From NCBI GenBank assembly GCA_963975245.1, contig CAXBFJ010000014.1, positions 17,771 through 81,770 on the forward strand: 64,000 nucleotides of DNA, written 5' to 3'. A program made the translations under genes and the position numbers. Below are positions 1 to 7,777 of this stretch, piece after piece. Source of the stretch: Panacagrimonas sp963975245 (GTDB taxonomy: Bacteria > Pseudomonadota > Gammaproteobacteria > Nevskiales > Nevskiaceae). The first letter of the stretch is position 1; each line of letters opens with the position of its first letter. The notes under the pieces are model-generated. The model saw nothing but the letters and a program-made list of their open reading frames with translations, had not been told where the DNA came from and did no database searches.

Positions 1-713
1 TGCTGGTGTTGGCCGTGATCGTGGGCATCGGCTCGGGGTTGTTCTCCGAGTTCAACATTCCGGCGGGCTCCGAGCCGTCTATCGACCGGGCGCTGGTCAT
101 CATGCTGGCCTCGTTGTCCCTGCTGGCCCTGGGCATCTTCGGGCCGGGCATTGCGACCGGGCTGGTGTCCGGTGGGCCGCAGCTCGGTGCAGGCGCGATG
201 GCCGGTGCTGCCATCGGCGCAGCCGGAACCGCTGTTGCGGTTGGTGCCGCTGCTACGGGCGTCGGCAGCGCCGTGGCGGCCGGGGCACGCATGGCACCTG
301 CCGCCGCCCGCTCGATGGCATCGACCGCCAGCAGCGCCCGGTCGGCGTACCAGGCGGGCTCCGCTTCGGCCGGTGGCGGCCTCAAGGGCGCCGCTGCTGG
401 CGTGGGCAATGTGGCCAAGACCAGCGCGCAGGCGGCGGGGCAGAAGGTGGCCAATGGAGCGCGCTCGATGAAGGAGCGCATGGCAGCGGCTTTTCGACCC
501 GATGACGCCGGATCGGCGTCGGGGGGCGGCGCCGCACAGGCCGTAAGCGAGTCTCCCGCCACAGCCACATCCACCGAACAACCCGCCTGGGCCAAGCGCC
601 TGCATCGCAGGCAGCAGCTCACCCATGCCGCAACCACCGCCGCCCACACGCTGCGCGGCGGCGACGGCGGCAGCTCCAGCCAGGGGCCAAGCCTGCGTGA
701 TTCCGATTCCTGA
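1..713 (+). CDS. trbL: TrbL/VirB6-like conjugal transfer membrane protein, 3' part
   Basis: The reading frame is open from the window edge, so the 5' part of the gene is missing. The visible protein starts with a hydrophobic stretch, has another hydrophobic segment around LVIMLASLSLLALGIFG, and then a long Ala/Gly/Ser-rich tail with low complexity. That layout fits the C-terminal half of TrbL, the polytopic inner-membrane channel component of the type IV secretion machine (VirB6 family). The next gene is trbF, 18 bases downstream, as in the trbBCDEJLFGI order of Tn4371-type elements. The identification rests mainly on gene order and on the tail composition. Confidence 0.85.
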   Translation, partial: LVLAVIVGIGSGLFSEFNIPAGSEPSIDRALVIMLASLSLLALGIFGPGIATGLVSGGPQLGAGAMAGAAIGAAGTAVAVGAAATGVGSAVAAGARMAPAAARSMASTASSARSAYQAGSASAGGGLKGAAAGVGNVAKTSAQAAGQKVANGARSMKERMAAAFRPDDAGSASGGGAAQAVSESPATATSTEQPAWAKRLHRRQQLTHAATTAAHTLRGGDGGSSSQGPSLRDSDS

Positions 714-731
714 TCTTGAAGGAGAACTCCC

Positions 732-1436
732 ATGCGATTCAAACGACCGCAGGTGCGCTACGCCGACACGCCGCAGCCTGCTACCCCGTACCAATCCGCC
801 GCCCAGGTGTGGGACGACCGCATCGGCTCGGCCCGCGTGCAGGCGAGGAACTGGCGCTTCATGGCCTTTGGTTGCCTCACGCTGGCCGTGCTGATGGCGG
901 GCGGGCTTGTCTGGCGCTCCGCGCAATCCATCGTCACCCCTTACGTCATTGAGGTGGACAACGCGGGCCAGGTGCGCGCTGTCGGCGAAGCCGCCACGCC
1001 GTACCGGCCCAGCGATGCGCAGATGGCCTACCACCTGGGCCGCTTCATCGGCCTGGTGCGCTCGCTGTCCATCGACCCGATCGTGGTGCGGCAGAACTGG
1101 CTCGATGCCTACGACTACACGACCGACAAGGGCGCCGTGGTGCTCAACGAGTACGCCCGCACCAATGACCCGTTCGCGCGCATCGGCAAGGAGTCGGTGA
1201 CGGTGCAGATCACCAGCGTGACCCGCGCCAGCGACACGTCTTTCAACGTGCGCTGGACGGAGACGCGCTTTGTGAACGGTGCGCTGGATCGCACTGAACG
1301 CTGGAACGCCGTGGTGTCCATCGTGCAGCAGACGCCGCGCACCGAGCAGCGCGTGCGCAAGAACCCCCTGGGCATCTACGTCAACGGGCTGTCGTGGAGC
1401 CGCGAACTGGAAGGAAACGAAGGAGCAAAGCCATGA
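732..1436 (+). CDS. trbF: TrbF, VirB8-like conjugal transfer protein
   Basis: A protein of 234 residues, preceded by a good ribosome binding site (GGAG, about 10 bases before the ATG). It has a short cytoplasmic N-terminus, one transmembrane segment at about residues 40-60 (FGCLTLAVLMAGGLVW), and a periplasmic domain with the VirB8 features: the VIEVDNAGQV strand, a helical region, and the late segment TEQRVRKNPLGIYVNGLSW, typical of TrbF. VirB8 proteins are bitopic inner-membrane components that nucleate the type IV secretion core. The stop overlaps the trbG start (ATGA), which suggests coupled translation. Confidence 0.95.
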   Translation: MRFKRPQVRYADTPQPATPYQSAAQVWDDRIGSARVQARNWRFMAFGCLTLAVLMAGGLVWRSAQSIVTPYVIEVDNAGQVRAVGEAATPYRPSDAQMAYHLGRFIGLVRSLSIDPIVVRQNWLDAYDYTTDKGAVVLNEYARTNDPFARIGKESVTVQITSVTRASDTSFNVRWTETRFVNGALDRTERWNAVVSIVQQTPRTEQRVRKNPLGIYVNGLSWSRELEGNEGAKP

Positions 1437-2428
1437 ATGATCTTTTCCGTAAATCCGTCTTGCCGGTGATGCTGCTGGCTTCGACCGTGCTGTTCTCTGG
1501 CTGCGCTACGCAGGGCAAGCCGCCGCCGTCCATTTCGCTCGATGAACCGGTGCAGGCCCAGCCGCTGCCGGAGCCACCTGCACCGGTCGAAGTGGTGGCC
1601 GTGCCGCAGGTGCTGCCGATGCCGGCGCAGATGAAACCTGTGCCGGATGCCAAGCCCGCCGCAGAGCCCGCCGATGAAACCGTGCGCGTGTCCCGCGCCA
1701 ACGCCGAGGCGCGCATTGCGCCGACACGCGAGGGCTACGTCAATGCGATCCAGGTGTGGCCCTTCACGGATGGCGCGCTGTATCAGGTCTATGCGGCCGT
1801 GGGCCGCGTGACCGTGATCGCGCTCCAACCGGGCGAGGAACTGGTGACGGTGGCGGCGGGCGATACGGTGCGCTGGATCGTCGGGGACACGTCCAGCGGC
1901 AGCGGCGATGCGCTGCGCGTCAATGTGATGGTCAAGCCGATCCGCTCGGGCCTCAAGACCAATCTGGTTGTCACCACCAGCCGACGCACCTACCTGCTGG
2001 AGCTGACCTCGACCGAGAAGACGTGGATGGCCTCGGTGTCCTGGGAGTATCCGAAGGACAAGATGCTGGCCCTGCAGCGCCAGGCGCAAGCGGCCAGCGC
2101 CGCCGCGCCGGTCGATGTCGGCTTGTCGCTGGAGAAGATCCGTTTCCGGTATGCGGTCAGCGGCAGCAATCCGCCGTGGAAGCCGCTGCGCGCCTTCGAT
2201 GACGGGGAGAAGGTCTACATCCAGTTTCCGCCGGGCATCGCCCAGGGCGAGCTGCCGCCGCTGTTCGTGGTCGGCGCGCAGGGCGACGGGCAACTGGTGA
2301 ACTACCGCTTCCGCTCGCCGTACTACATCGTGGATCGCCTGTTCGGCGCGGCCGAGCTGCGCCTGGGCGGTGATGGCGGTGACGTGGTGCGGATCGAGCG
2401 CACGGATGGCGTGGCGCGGAGGAACTGA
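1433..2428 (+). CDS. trbG: TrbG, VirB9-like conjugal transfer protein
   Basis: I chose the ATG at 1433 rather than an upstream start, because it overlaps the trbF stop and follows AAGGAG. The product has 331 residues. The N-terminus is a lipoprotein-type signal ending in LFSGC, with Cys24 as the likely lipidated residue. A Pro-rich linker follows, and then the VirB9/CagX beta-rich domain: the IQVWPFTDGALYQVYAA strand, TTSRRTYLLELTST in the middle, and a C-terminal region beginning near FRYAVSG. VirB9 proteins form the outer-membrane core ring with VirB7 and VirB10. Confidence 0.95.
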   Translation: MNDLFRKSVLPVMLLASTVLFSGCATQGKPPPSISLDEPVQAQPLPEPPAPVEVVAVPQVLPMPAQMKPVPDAKPAAEPADETVRVSRANAEARIAPTREGYVNAIQVWPFTDGALYQVYAAVGRVTVIALQPGEELVTVAAGDTVRWIVGDTSSGSGDALRVNVMVKPIRSGLKTNLVVTTSRRTYLLELTSTEKTWMASVSWEYPKDKMLALQRQAQAASAAAPVDVGLSLEKIRFRYAVSGSNPPWKPLRAFDDGEKVYIQFPPGIAQGELPPLFVVGAQGDGQLVNYRFRSPYYIVDRLFGAAELRLGGDGGDVVRIERTDGVARRN

Positions 2429-2430
2429 CC

Positions 2431-3702
2431 ATGAGCCAGGACGACACTCCTGACCTCGCCGCGCCGCAGGCGGGCAAGGTAGCACCCGAGGCGGTGGCGC
2501 TGCGCGCCCAGCCGCGTCCGGTCACACGCTTGAACCGGCGCACGCTGGCCATCCTCGTCGGCGGCCTGTCGGTCGCCGTGCTGGGGGCCACGATCTGGTC
2601 ATTGCAGCCGCATCGGCGTGGCGCGGGCGAGCAGACCGAGCTGTACAACGTCGATCGCGTGTCGAAGTCCGAAGGGCTGGATGGCCTGCCGGCCGACTAC
2701 TCGAAGCTGCCGCCGAAGGTGCCCGAGCTGGGGCCGCCGCTGCCGGGCGATCTCGGCCCGGCCATCGTGAAGTCGCAGCAGCCGGTGACGCCGACGTATG
2801 CGCCACCGGGGCACGACCCGGAGGATGCACGGCGCAAGGAGGCTGATGCGGCGGCGGGTTCGTCGGTGTTCTTCCGCTCGGGCAACCAGGGCAAGGCCGC
2901 CGCACCGGGAACAGCGCAAGCCGCTGCGGTTGCGCCTGGCAGCGCCTTGGCCGGCTTCGACCCGCTGGCCGCCGGGCCAGCCTCGACGGCGGCCCAGCCT
3001 GCCGACCCCACCGCGGTGCAGAACCGGCAAGACCAGAAAGAGGCGTTCCTGAAAGGCGGTTCTACGGAAACCCGCAACTCCGGCAATCTGCAAATGCCGG
3101 TCTCGCCGTATCAGGTCATGGCGGGAACGGTGATCGCCGGGGCGCTGGTGACGGGCATCAAGTCGGACTTGCCGGGCGACGTGATCGTCACGGTGACGGA
3201 GCCGGTCTACGACACGGCCACGGGCAAGTTTCTGCTGATCCCCCAAGGCTCGCGCATCCTGGGCAAATACAACAGCCAGGTGAGCTACGGGCAGAGCCGC
3301 GTGCAGGTGGTGTGGAACCGCGTCATCCTGCCGGACACGTCTTCGCTGAAGCTCGACAACCTCGCGGGCACCGACCCGGCCGGTTACGCCGGCCTGGAGG
3401 ATGGCGTCGATTGGCACTGGGATCGCGTCTTCGCGGGTGCGGCGTTGACCACGTTGCTGGGCGTGGGTGCCGAGTTGGCCGCGCCGGAGAACCGGCAGAA
3501 CGGCAACCGGATCGTGATCGCCGGACGCGACAGCGCGCAGGACAGCATCAACCAGGTCGGCCAGGAGATGATCCGGCGCAACATGAACATCCAGCCGACG
3601 CTGACCGAACGGCCGGGCCTGCCGGTGCGGATCATCGTCAATCGCGATCTGGTGTTGCGGCCGTACCAGCCACTGTTCTTCAATCGGGGTGCAATGCGAT
3701 GA
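2431..3702 (+). CDS. trbI: TrbI, VirB10-like conjugal transfer protein
   Basis: A protein of 423 residues starting two bases after trbG. It has a cytoplasmic N-terminus, one transmembrane segment at about residues 37-57 (TLAILVGGLSVAVLGATIW), a long Pro/Ala-rich periplasmic linker, and the conserved VirB10 beta-barrel domain from about residue 225 (YQVMAGTVIAGALVTGIKSD, then QGSRILGKYNSQVSYGQSRV). TrbI/VirB10 spans the envelope and links the inner-membrane ATPases to the outer-membrane pore. The C-terminal motif LPVRIIVNRDLVLRPY is typical of the Trb subfamily. The stop overlaps the start of the next gene. Confidence 0.95.
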   Translation: MSQDDTPDLAAPQAGKVAPEAVALRAQPRPVTRLNRRTLAILVGGLSVAVLGATIWSLQPHRRGAGEQTELYNVDRVSKSEGLDGLPADYSKLPPKVPELGPPLPGDLGPAIVKSQQPVTPTYAPPGHDPEDARRKEADAAAGSSVFFRSGNQGKAAAPGTAQAAAVAPGSALAGFDPLAAGPASTAAQPADPTAVQNRQDQKEAFLKGGSTETRNSGNLQMPVSPYQVMAGTVIAGALVTGIKSDLPGDVIVTVTEPVYDTATGKFLLIPQGSRILGKYNSQVSYGQSRVQVVWNRVILPDTSSLKLDNLAGTDPAGYAGLEDGVDWHWDRVFAGAALTTLLGVGAELAAPENRQNGNRIVIAGRDSAQDSINQVGQEMIRRNMNIQPTLTERPGLPVRIIVNRDLVLRPYQPLFFNRGAMR

Positions 3703-3944
3703 GCGCGACCAAGAGGCTGCGGCTCGGGCCGCTGCCCAAGACCGAGAATGTGAAGCTGACCTTCGCTTGCCCGGCCAGCCTGAAAGCCGACCTCGACCGC
3801 TACGCCGCGTTGCACGCGCAGGCATACGGCAAAGCGGTCGATGCGACGACGTTGATTCCGCACATGCTGGAGGCGTTCATGGCGGGGGATCGGGGATTCA
3901 GGAAGGGAAGCGGGAGCAAGGCCGCACCGCCGAAGTCGGGTTGA
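3699..3944 (+). CDS. DUF2274-type small protein at the end of the trb operon
   Basis: The start ATG at 3699 overlaps the trbI stop (ATGA). The product has 81 residues and begins MSATKRLRLGPLPKTENVKL. The motif ENVKLTF followed by a helical segment (LKADLDRYAALHAQAYG) is what I recognise from DUF2274 proteins, which usually follow trbI in Tn4371-type elements. The short beta strand followed by helices resembles a ribbon-helix-helix fold, so a regulatory or DNA-binding role is possible. That is inference only; the function is not established. Confidence 0.85.
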   Translation: MSATKRLRLGPLPKTENVKLTFACPASLKADLDRYAALHAQAYGKAVDATTLIPHMLEAFMAGDRGFRKGSGSKAAPPKSG

Positions 3945-3977
3945 CGATGCGGGCGTATCCGCCATCCACTCACCAAG

Positions 3978-4010
3978 AAGGCGCAGCCCACTGGCTGCGC
4001 TTTCGCTTTT
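3978..4010 (+). terminator. Rho-independent terminator after the trb operon
   Basis: An 8-bp perfect stem, GCGCAGCC at 3981-3988 and GGCTGCGC at 3993-4000, with a 4-base loop, is followed by TTTCGCTTTT. Flanking A and T bases can extend the stem. It lies 34 bases after the last gene of the element and probably ends trb transcription before the element boundary. Confidence 0.8.
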
Positions 4011-4217
4011 GAGGAGCTTTCTGGGAGTGCAGGACTATGACGACCGATGCGACCTTGCCTGCTGCGGTGCCCTTGCGCTTACCACCGCGAAGCGCCTATG
4101 CGACACCTAGCTCGAAAAGCAGCAAGAGCACACAACGGCTGAAATCTAGCCTAACCTACTACCCCATAAGACCTTTTGCCCCGCTGCATGTCTGCATGGA
4201 AGACTTGACAGCGGACA
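4011..4217. other. Non-coding terminal segment of the element next to attR
   Basis: About 200 bases between the trb terminator and the att core. I see no convincing plus-strand gene. The minus-strand methyltransferase reading frame enters the inner part and ends at 4151. Two GCATG words occur close together at about 4186-4197 (GCATGTCTGCATG); they could be recombinase arm sites, but this is speculative. Confidence 0.5.
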
Positions 4218-4786
4218 TTTTTCATTGGGTTGATGCCGTGGAATTTTTCGATTTGAAATCCCGCGCCTTCAACGCTGCGGCGAAGACTACGCAAGGTGAA
4301 GAACCGGAAATGAGTTCGGTCAAGGATGCCTTCGTCCTGATACTGGAAGTCCGCTTTGAAAAGGATTTCCTTCATGACGCTGATGTGCCGGATATTCGGA
4401 ACCGATACCACCAGGGCGCCAGCGGGACGTAGAAACTTCTGAATGTCCCGGAAAAATTTGTCGTGATCGGTCATGTGTTCAACAACGTCATTGCAGATCA
4501 CAAGATCAAAATAGCCTTCTGGCAGCTCCGTGCAGACATCATCAAACAGCCCGACGAGCGTGCGATTCATGAACGTTGCGGCCTCTTGCGCAGCACCGGC
4601 ATCGGGTTCGATGCCCCAGATTTCGGAACCTTGGCGCAGCTGGCGCGCGAAACGACCTTCTCCACAGCCAACTTCGAGTACGCGCTCGTACTGATCGGGT
4701 AAGAAGGCGAGCATCTCACCTCTGGTCTCGCCGAAGTAGCCGGCTGGCTTGGCAGCTTGAACGGAGTCGGAAGAAGGCTGATTCAT
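4151..4786 (-). CDS. Class I SAM-dependent methyltransferase with a C-terminus replaced by element sequence
   Basis: A protein of 211 residues. The SAM-binding motif I is VLEVGCGEG at residues 36-44, followed by an acidic motif (GIEPD, 58-62), DLVICNDVVEH at 94-104 and the SVPNIRH segment. This is the Methyltransf_11/23 type common in polysaccharide loci. The att core covers codons 188-190, so residues up to about 189 are chromosomal and the last 21 residues are read from the mobile element. Relatives usually continue with a hydrophobic tail that is absent here. The Rossmann core is intact, so activity is possible but uncertain. It is divergent from the glycan operon at 4978, and its substrate, perhaps a sugar or lipid intermediate of that pathway, is not known. 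Confidence 0.85.
   Translation of the reverse strand: MNQPSSDSVQAAKPAGYFGETRGEMLAFLPDQYERVLEVGCGEGRFARQLRQGSEIWGIEPDAGAAQEAATFMNRTLVGLFDDVCTELPEGYFDLVICNDVVEHMTDHDKFFRDIQKFLRPAGALVVSVPNIRHISVMKEILFKADFQYQDEGILDRTHFRFFTLRSLRRSVEGAGFQIEKFHGINPMKNVRCQVFHADMQRGKRSYGVVG
4218..4225 (+). other. Putative right attachment core (attR), TTTTTCAT
   Basis: TTTTTCAT is the 8-bp core sequence I recall for Tn4371-family integration sites. Here it lies at the expected place, about 270 bases after the last element gene and at the point where GC content and gene type change. It lies inside codons 188-190 of the minus-strand methyltransferase (ATG AAA AA on that strand). The matching attL is outside the window, so the assignment is by motif and position only. 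Confidence 0.75.
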
Positions 4787-4811
4787 TTTTTGCTGAGAGG
4801 CTCTTCAGGAA

Positions 4812-4840
4812 TTGTGGATGTTAGTGTTCTGCACTATATC
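4812..4840 (+). promoter_or_regulatory. Possible promoter for the glycan operon
   Basis: TTGTGG at 4812-4817 and TATATC at 4835-4840 are 17 bases apart, a fair but imperfect sigma70 match. They lie between the divergent methyltransferase and glycosyltransferase genes and point toward the latter. The leader would be about 130 bases long. Confidence 0.3.
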
Positions 4841-4854
4841 GGGCTGTTGGTCAG

Positions 4855-4872
4855 ATGGCGCGGGCGCGCCAT
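4855..4872. promoter_or_regulatory. Interrupted palindrome between divergent glycan genes
   Basis: ATGGCGCG at 4855-4862 and CGCGCCAT at 4865-4872 form a perfect 8-bp inverted repeat with a 2-base centre. It lies just downstream of the possible promoter in the only intergenic gap of this locus. It could be an operator for a dimeric regulator or a hairpin in the operon leader. Confidence 0.4.
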
Positions 4873-4977
4873 GGCACGCGCGCTGCTTTGCGTAATAGGC
4901 CGAGCCGGTGGAGAATTCTGCATCGGAACCGACTATTTGTGTCGGTAAACTCGTGATTCCATTTCCTGGTTCACATC

Positions 4978-5916
4978 ATGATCTCAATGCCAAATGCGAA
5001 CCAGCCCGAAGGCGCGCCCGATATCACCGTGGCCCTGCCCAACTACAACGGTGCAGAACTCCTGCGAAACAATATTCCAATTCTGTTTCGAGCGCTGAAA
5101 AAAGCAGAATTGAGTGCTGAAGTGCTGGTCATCGACGACGCTTCTGCAGATGACAGCAGTGCAGTGGTTGCCTCGCTGACAGCTGAGTACCCGAAGTTGA
5201 GGTTCTTGGCGCAGCCCGTCAACAAAGGGTTTGCAGAAACCTGTAACAAGGGCATTGAAGCCGCGCGAGCGCCGCTCCTGTGTCTGGTCAATACCGACGT
5301 GCAGTTTGAAGAATCGTACTTCGTCCACGCGGTGCAGCCCATCCTGTCAGGCGAGGCGGACGTCACCAAAGGGGTCATTCATAACTATTCCACTGATCCC
5401 GCGCAGCCGCATTACATTGATACACAGACCCGGGTCAGCCTGCGCCGTGGCATGGCGCGCGCAGAACCTCAGGAGAAAAAGCATCGCGGCGCCTCAGTGC
5501 TGATCGCGAAACTGGGGTGCTGTTTTGTCGCGCGCACGGATGTCCTGCGCCAGATCGGAGGATTTGATGCGCGGTATTCCCCCTACTACTGGGAAGATGT
5601 GGAACTGGGTTGGCAGGTTCTCAAGCGCGGCTTTCGCCTAGTCTATGTGGAGCAGGCAAAGATTTTTCATCAGGAGAATTCCACGATCGGAAAGTTGTCG
5701 CCAGAACGCAAGAAGCAGGTATCGCGTGTTCGCGCTCGTAATCGCTTGCTGTTTACCTGGACATTATTGAGAGACGGTGGGCTTGGGCGCTGGCTGGTCT
5801 ATGGGCTTTGGGAATTTTGGCGACTGGTCTCACGCGGACTGCGTGGAGATTTCGTCTATCACTTGGCGTTTGCAGACGCAGTCAAGCGACGGCGGCTCAG
5901 CCGGGAGGCCTCATGA
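4978..5916 (+). CDS. GT2-family glycosyltransferase
   Basis: A protein of 312 residues. The N-terminal GT-A domain starts with ITVALPNYNGAELL, the nucleotide-binding strand of family 2, followed by VLVIDDASADDS. The acidic metal-binding region is LVNTDVQF, and WEDVELGWQV is the late catalytic-base region typical of rhamnosyltransferase-like GT2 enzymes. It probably adds a sugar from a nucleotide donor to a lipid-linked or LPS acceptor at the cytoplasmic face of the inner membrane. It is the first gene of an operon whose members overlap by four bases, and its stop overlaps the next start. The donor sugar cannot be read from sequence. Confidence 0.9.
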   Translation: MISMPNANQPEGAPDITVALPNYNGAELLRNNIPILFRALKKAELSAEVLVIDDASADDSSAVVASLTAEYPKLRFLAQPVNKGFAETCNKGIEAARAPLLCLVNTDVQFEESYFVHAVQPILSGEADVTKGVIHNYSTDPAQPHYIDTQTRVSLRRGMARAEPQEKKHRGASVLIAKLGCCFVARTDVLRQIGGFDARYSPYYWEDVELGWQVLKRGFRLVYVEQAKIFHQENSTIGKLSPERKKQVSRVRARNRLLFTWTLLRDGGLGRWLVYGLWEFWRLVSRGLRGDFVYHLAFADAVKRRRLSREAS

Positions 5917-7118
5917 CACAGGACTCGCAAATGCCAGTGCGTGAGGGGGTGGTTGAGGCGGGTCCGCGTAGCGGCCACATCCTAGTCTGCAGCCTGAATT
6001 TCGACGCCCGTCCAGAAGGGATCAATACCGGTCGTCTGGTACGCGCATTGCTCGATGCGGGTCATCGCGTCACCGTGGTCTGCGGACGTGAGAAATCCAG
6101 ATGCGATTTCGAACACCCTCGTTTCACCTTGCACGCGGTCAAGATCGGGTTGCGTCATCCTCAATGGTTGTGGCGATTGATTGCACGTCTGCGCGGAGAT
6201 ATCGGCGGGCACCATTATTTGTGGACCCGACGGGTCGCAAAACTTGATTTGTCGGAAGTGCCAGACGTGGTCTATGGGCGGGCCTGGCCTCCGAGCAGTC
6301 TGATTGGCGCGGATGCCTTGGCGCGGCGCTACAACAAACCGCTGTGGCTGCATTTCAGTGATCCGTTTCCGCCGCCGCCACAGACGCAGGAAGATCCGCT
6401 GGTCATGCCCTGGCTGCGCAAGATGGTGGCGCGTGCCGCTGGGGTGACGGTGACCAATCAGCAGGCGGCGGACTACCAGATGCAGTTCTTTGATGCGCAG
6501 CCAGCGGGTGGTGCGCGAATCATCGGCCATATTGCACCGCCAGAACGTCGCTTCGGTCCAAGCTTGCATTCGGATGCCTTCGTTTACATCGGGGCGTTCA
6601 GCCCGTCACGGCCCCCGGATGCTCTGGTTGCCGGTTTTGCCGAGTACCGCAAAACAGCCCCTGCAGCGCGCATTCACTGTGTGGGAACACGACCCAACCG
6701 GATATTGCCGGTGGCAGAGCAATTTGGTGTGCTGGAAGCGGTTCGCGTCGAACCCTATACCGACAACGTCAGCCTCTGGCAGGAGAAAGCCTCTGTGCTG
6801 CTCGCAGTTGACTGGCTCGCCGGAACGCCGGTCTATCTGCTCACCAAGGTGATTGAGGCGCTGCAGGTTGATCGACCTTTGTTGCTGCTGACCCAGCCCG
6901 GAAGCCCGGGCGAGGCACTGGCCCGGCAGTGCGAGGACACGGTTGTCTGTGTCACGACCACCGAGCCGGGCGCGGTTGCCGAAGGCTTCCGGCGAGCAGC
7001 GGCAATGGCCAATACCGCAGGCAACTACGATCGTCGTCGTGCGGTGATGGCTCCATTTGCCGCTCAACAGATTGCCGCGCAATGTGCGCAAACTTTGTTG
7101 AACAAGACTGGCTCATGA
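5913..7118 (+). CDS. Glycosyltransferase, GT4-like (GT-B fold)
   Basis: The start was moved to the ATG at 5913, which overlaps the previous stop; the frame is open further upstream but only inside the GT2 gene. The product has 401 residues. The N-terminal part (HILVCSLNFDARPEGINTGRLVRALLDAGHRVTVV) has the layout of a GT-B acceptor domain, with a Gly-rich strand and helix. A DALARRYNKPLWLHFSDP segment and a C-terminal donor domain (FVYIGAFSPSRPPDALVAGF, then VDWLAGTPVYLLTKVIEAL) follow. Members of this group act in polysaccharide and LPS assembly. The protein is diverged and lacks a clear EX7E motif, so specificity is open. Confidence 0.75.
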   Translation: MTQDSQMPVREGVVEAGPRSGHILVCSLNFDARPEGINTGRLVRALLDAGHRVTVVCGREKSRCDFEHPRFTLHAVKIGLRHPQWLWRLIARLRGDIGGHHYLWTRRVAKLDLSEVPDVVYGRAWPPSSLIGADALARRYNKPLWLHFSDPFPPPPQTQEDPLVMPWLRKMVARAAGVTVTNQQAADYQMQFFDAQPAGGARIIGHIAPPERRFGPSLHSDAFVYIGAFSPSRPPDALVAGFAEYRKTAPAARIHCVGTRPNRILPVAEQFGVLEAVRVEPYTDNVSLWQEKASVLLAVDWLAGTPVYLLTKVIEALQVDRPLLLLTQPGSPGEALARQCEDTVVCVTTTEPGAVAEGFRRAAAMANTAGNYDRRRAVMAPFAAQQIAAQCAQTLLNKTGS

Positions 7119-7777
7119 TTCTGTCCAATCGTTACAATTTTCTTTACGTGCATATCGCCAAGACCGGCGGTACCAGCGTGCGCGCCGCGCTCAAGTCCAT
7201 GCAGTGGCGCGATCCCTATTATTTTGCGCAATGGATCTGCTCGCGCCTGTCAGGAATGACGGGTCACCGGATTGCAGCCAAGTTGCCTCGCCATTCCAAG
7301 ATCATCTGCGCTCAGGAAATGTTGCCCAAGGAATTCTTTGATGGGCTTTACAAATTTGCGTTTGTTCGCAACCCCTGGGACTTGCAGGTATCGAGCTACC
7401 ATCATCTGAAGCGTGAGCGTCCACATCTGCTAGAGGGCCATGAGTCGTTTGAAGCCTTCACGCGATGGAAGCTCAATCCCGAACGGCCCTATCAATATCA
7501 TCTGGATACCGCGATGACGCCGCTGACGGACTATCTGTCTGACATGCGCGGCAACTTGCTGACCAATTTCATCGGGCGATATGAAAGGCTGCATGAAGAC
7601 TGGCATCACATCTGTACGCACCTCAACATGCCGACGCCGGAGTTGCCGCACAAGCGCCAGGCCACGGATCGCGGCAAGGACTATCGCAGCTACTACACGG
7701 ATGATCTGGCCGAAGCCGTAGGTCAGTATTTTCAGCGCGATGTTGAGCTGCTGGGCTATCGATTCGATCCGGAATGA
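7115..7777 (+). CDS. Sulfotransferase family 2-like protein
   Basis: A protein of 220 residues starting in a 4-base overlap with the previous gene. FLYVHIAKTGGTSVRAAL at residues 9-26 is the 5'-phosphosulfate binding loop of PAPS-dependent sulfotransferases, and FAFVRNPWDLQVSSYHH is the 3'-phosphate motif with the conserved Arg and Ser. The segment NFIGRYERLHEDW is also typical of the family. These enzymes move sulfate from PAPS to a hydroxyl of a carbohydrate. Between glycosyltransferase genes, the likely acceptor is a sugar of the surface glycan built by this operon. No PAPS synthesis genes are in the window. Confidence 0.88.
   Translation: MILSNRYNFLYVHIAKTGGTSVRAALKSMQWRDPYYFAQWICSRLSGMTGHRIAAKLPRHSKIICAQEMLPKEFFDGLYKFAFVRNPWDLQVSSYHHLKRERPHLLEGHESFEAFTRWKLNPERPYQYHLDTAMTPLTDYLSDMRGNLLTNFIGRYERLHEDWHHICTHLNMPTPELPHKRQATDRGKDYRSYYTDDLAEAVGQYFQRDVELLGYRFDPE

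Larger units (their letters stand above)
1..4225 (+). mobile_element. Right end of a Tn4371-family integrative conjugative element (partial)
   Basis: The genes trbL, trbF, trbG, trbI and a DUF2274-type gene follow each other on the plus strand with tiny gaps or 4-base overlaps. This is the end of the mating-pair-formation module in Tn4371-type elements, where it lies next to the right attachment site. After the last gene come a terminator, about 200 bases without a convincing gene, and TTTTTCAT, the 8-bp sequence I recall as the att core of this family. The element genes look visibly richer in G+C than the DNA just beyond 4225. The integrase, relaxase, coupling protein and left end lie outside the window, so completeness and mobility cannot be judged. 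Confidence 0.85.

Noticed and set aside
1376..2485. Minus-strand open frame of 369 codons under trbG
   Set aside because: Arg/His-rich with no domain, and fully covered by trbF-trbG. It is a shadow frame.
4037..4432. Plus-strand open frame of 131 codons across the element end
   Set aside because: It is antisense to the methyltransferase, runs across the attachment core, and looks like no protein family. Its composition changes at the boundary, so it is most likely chance.
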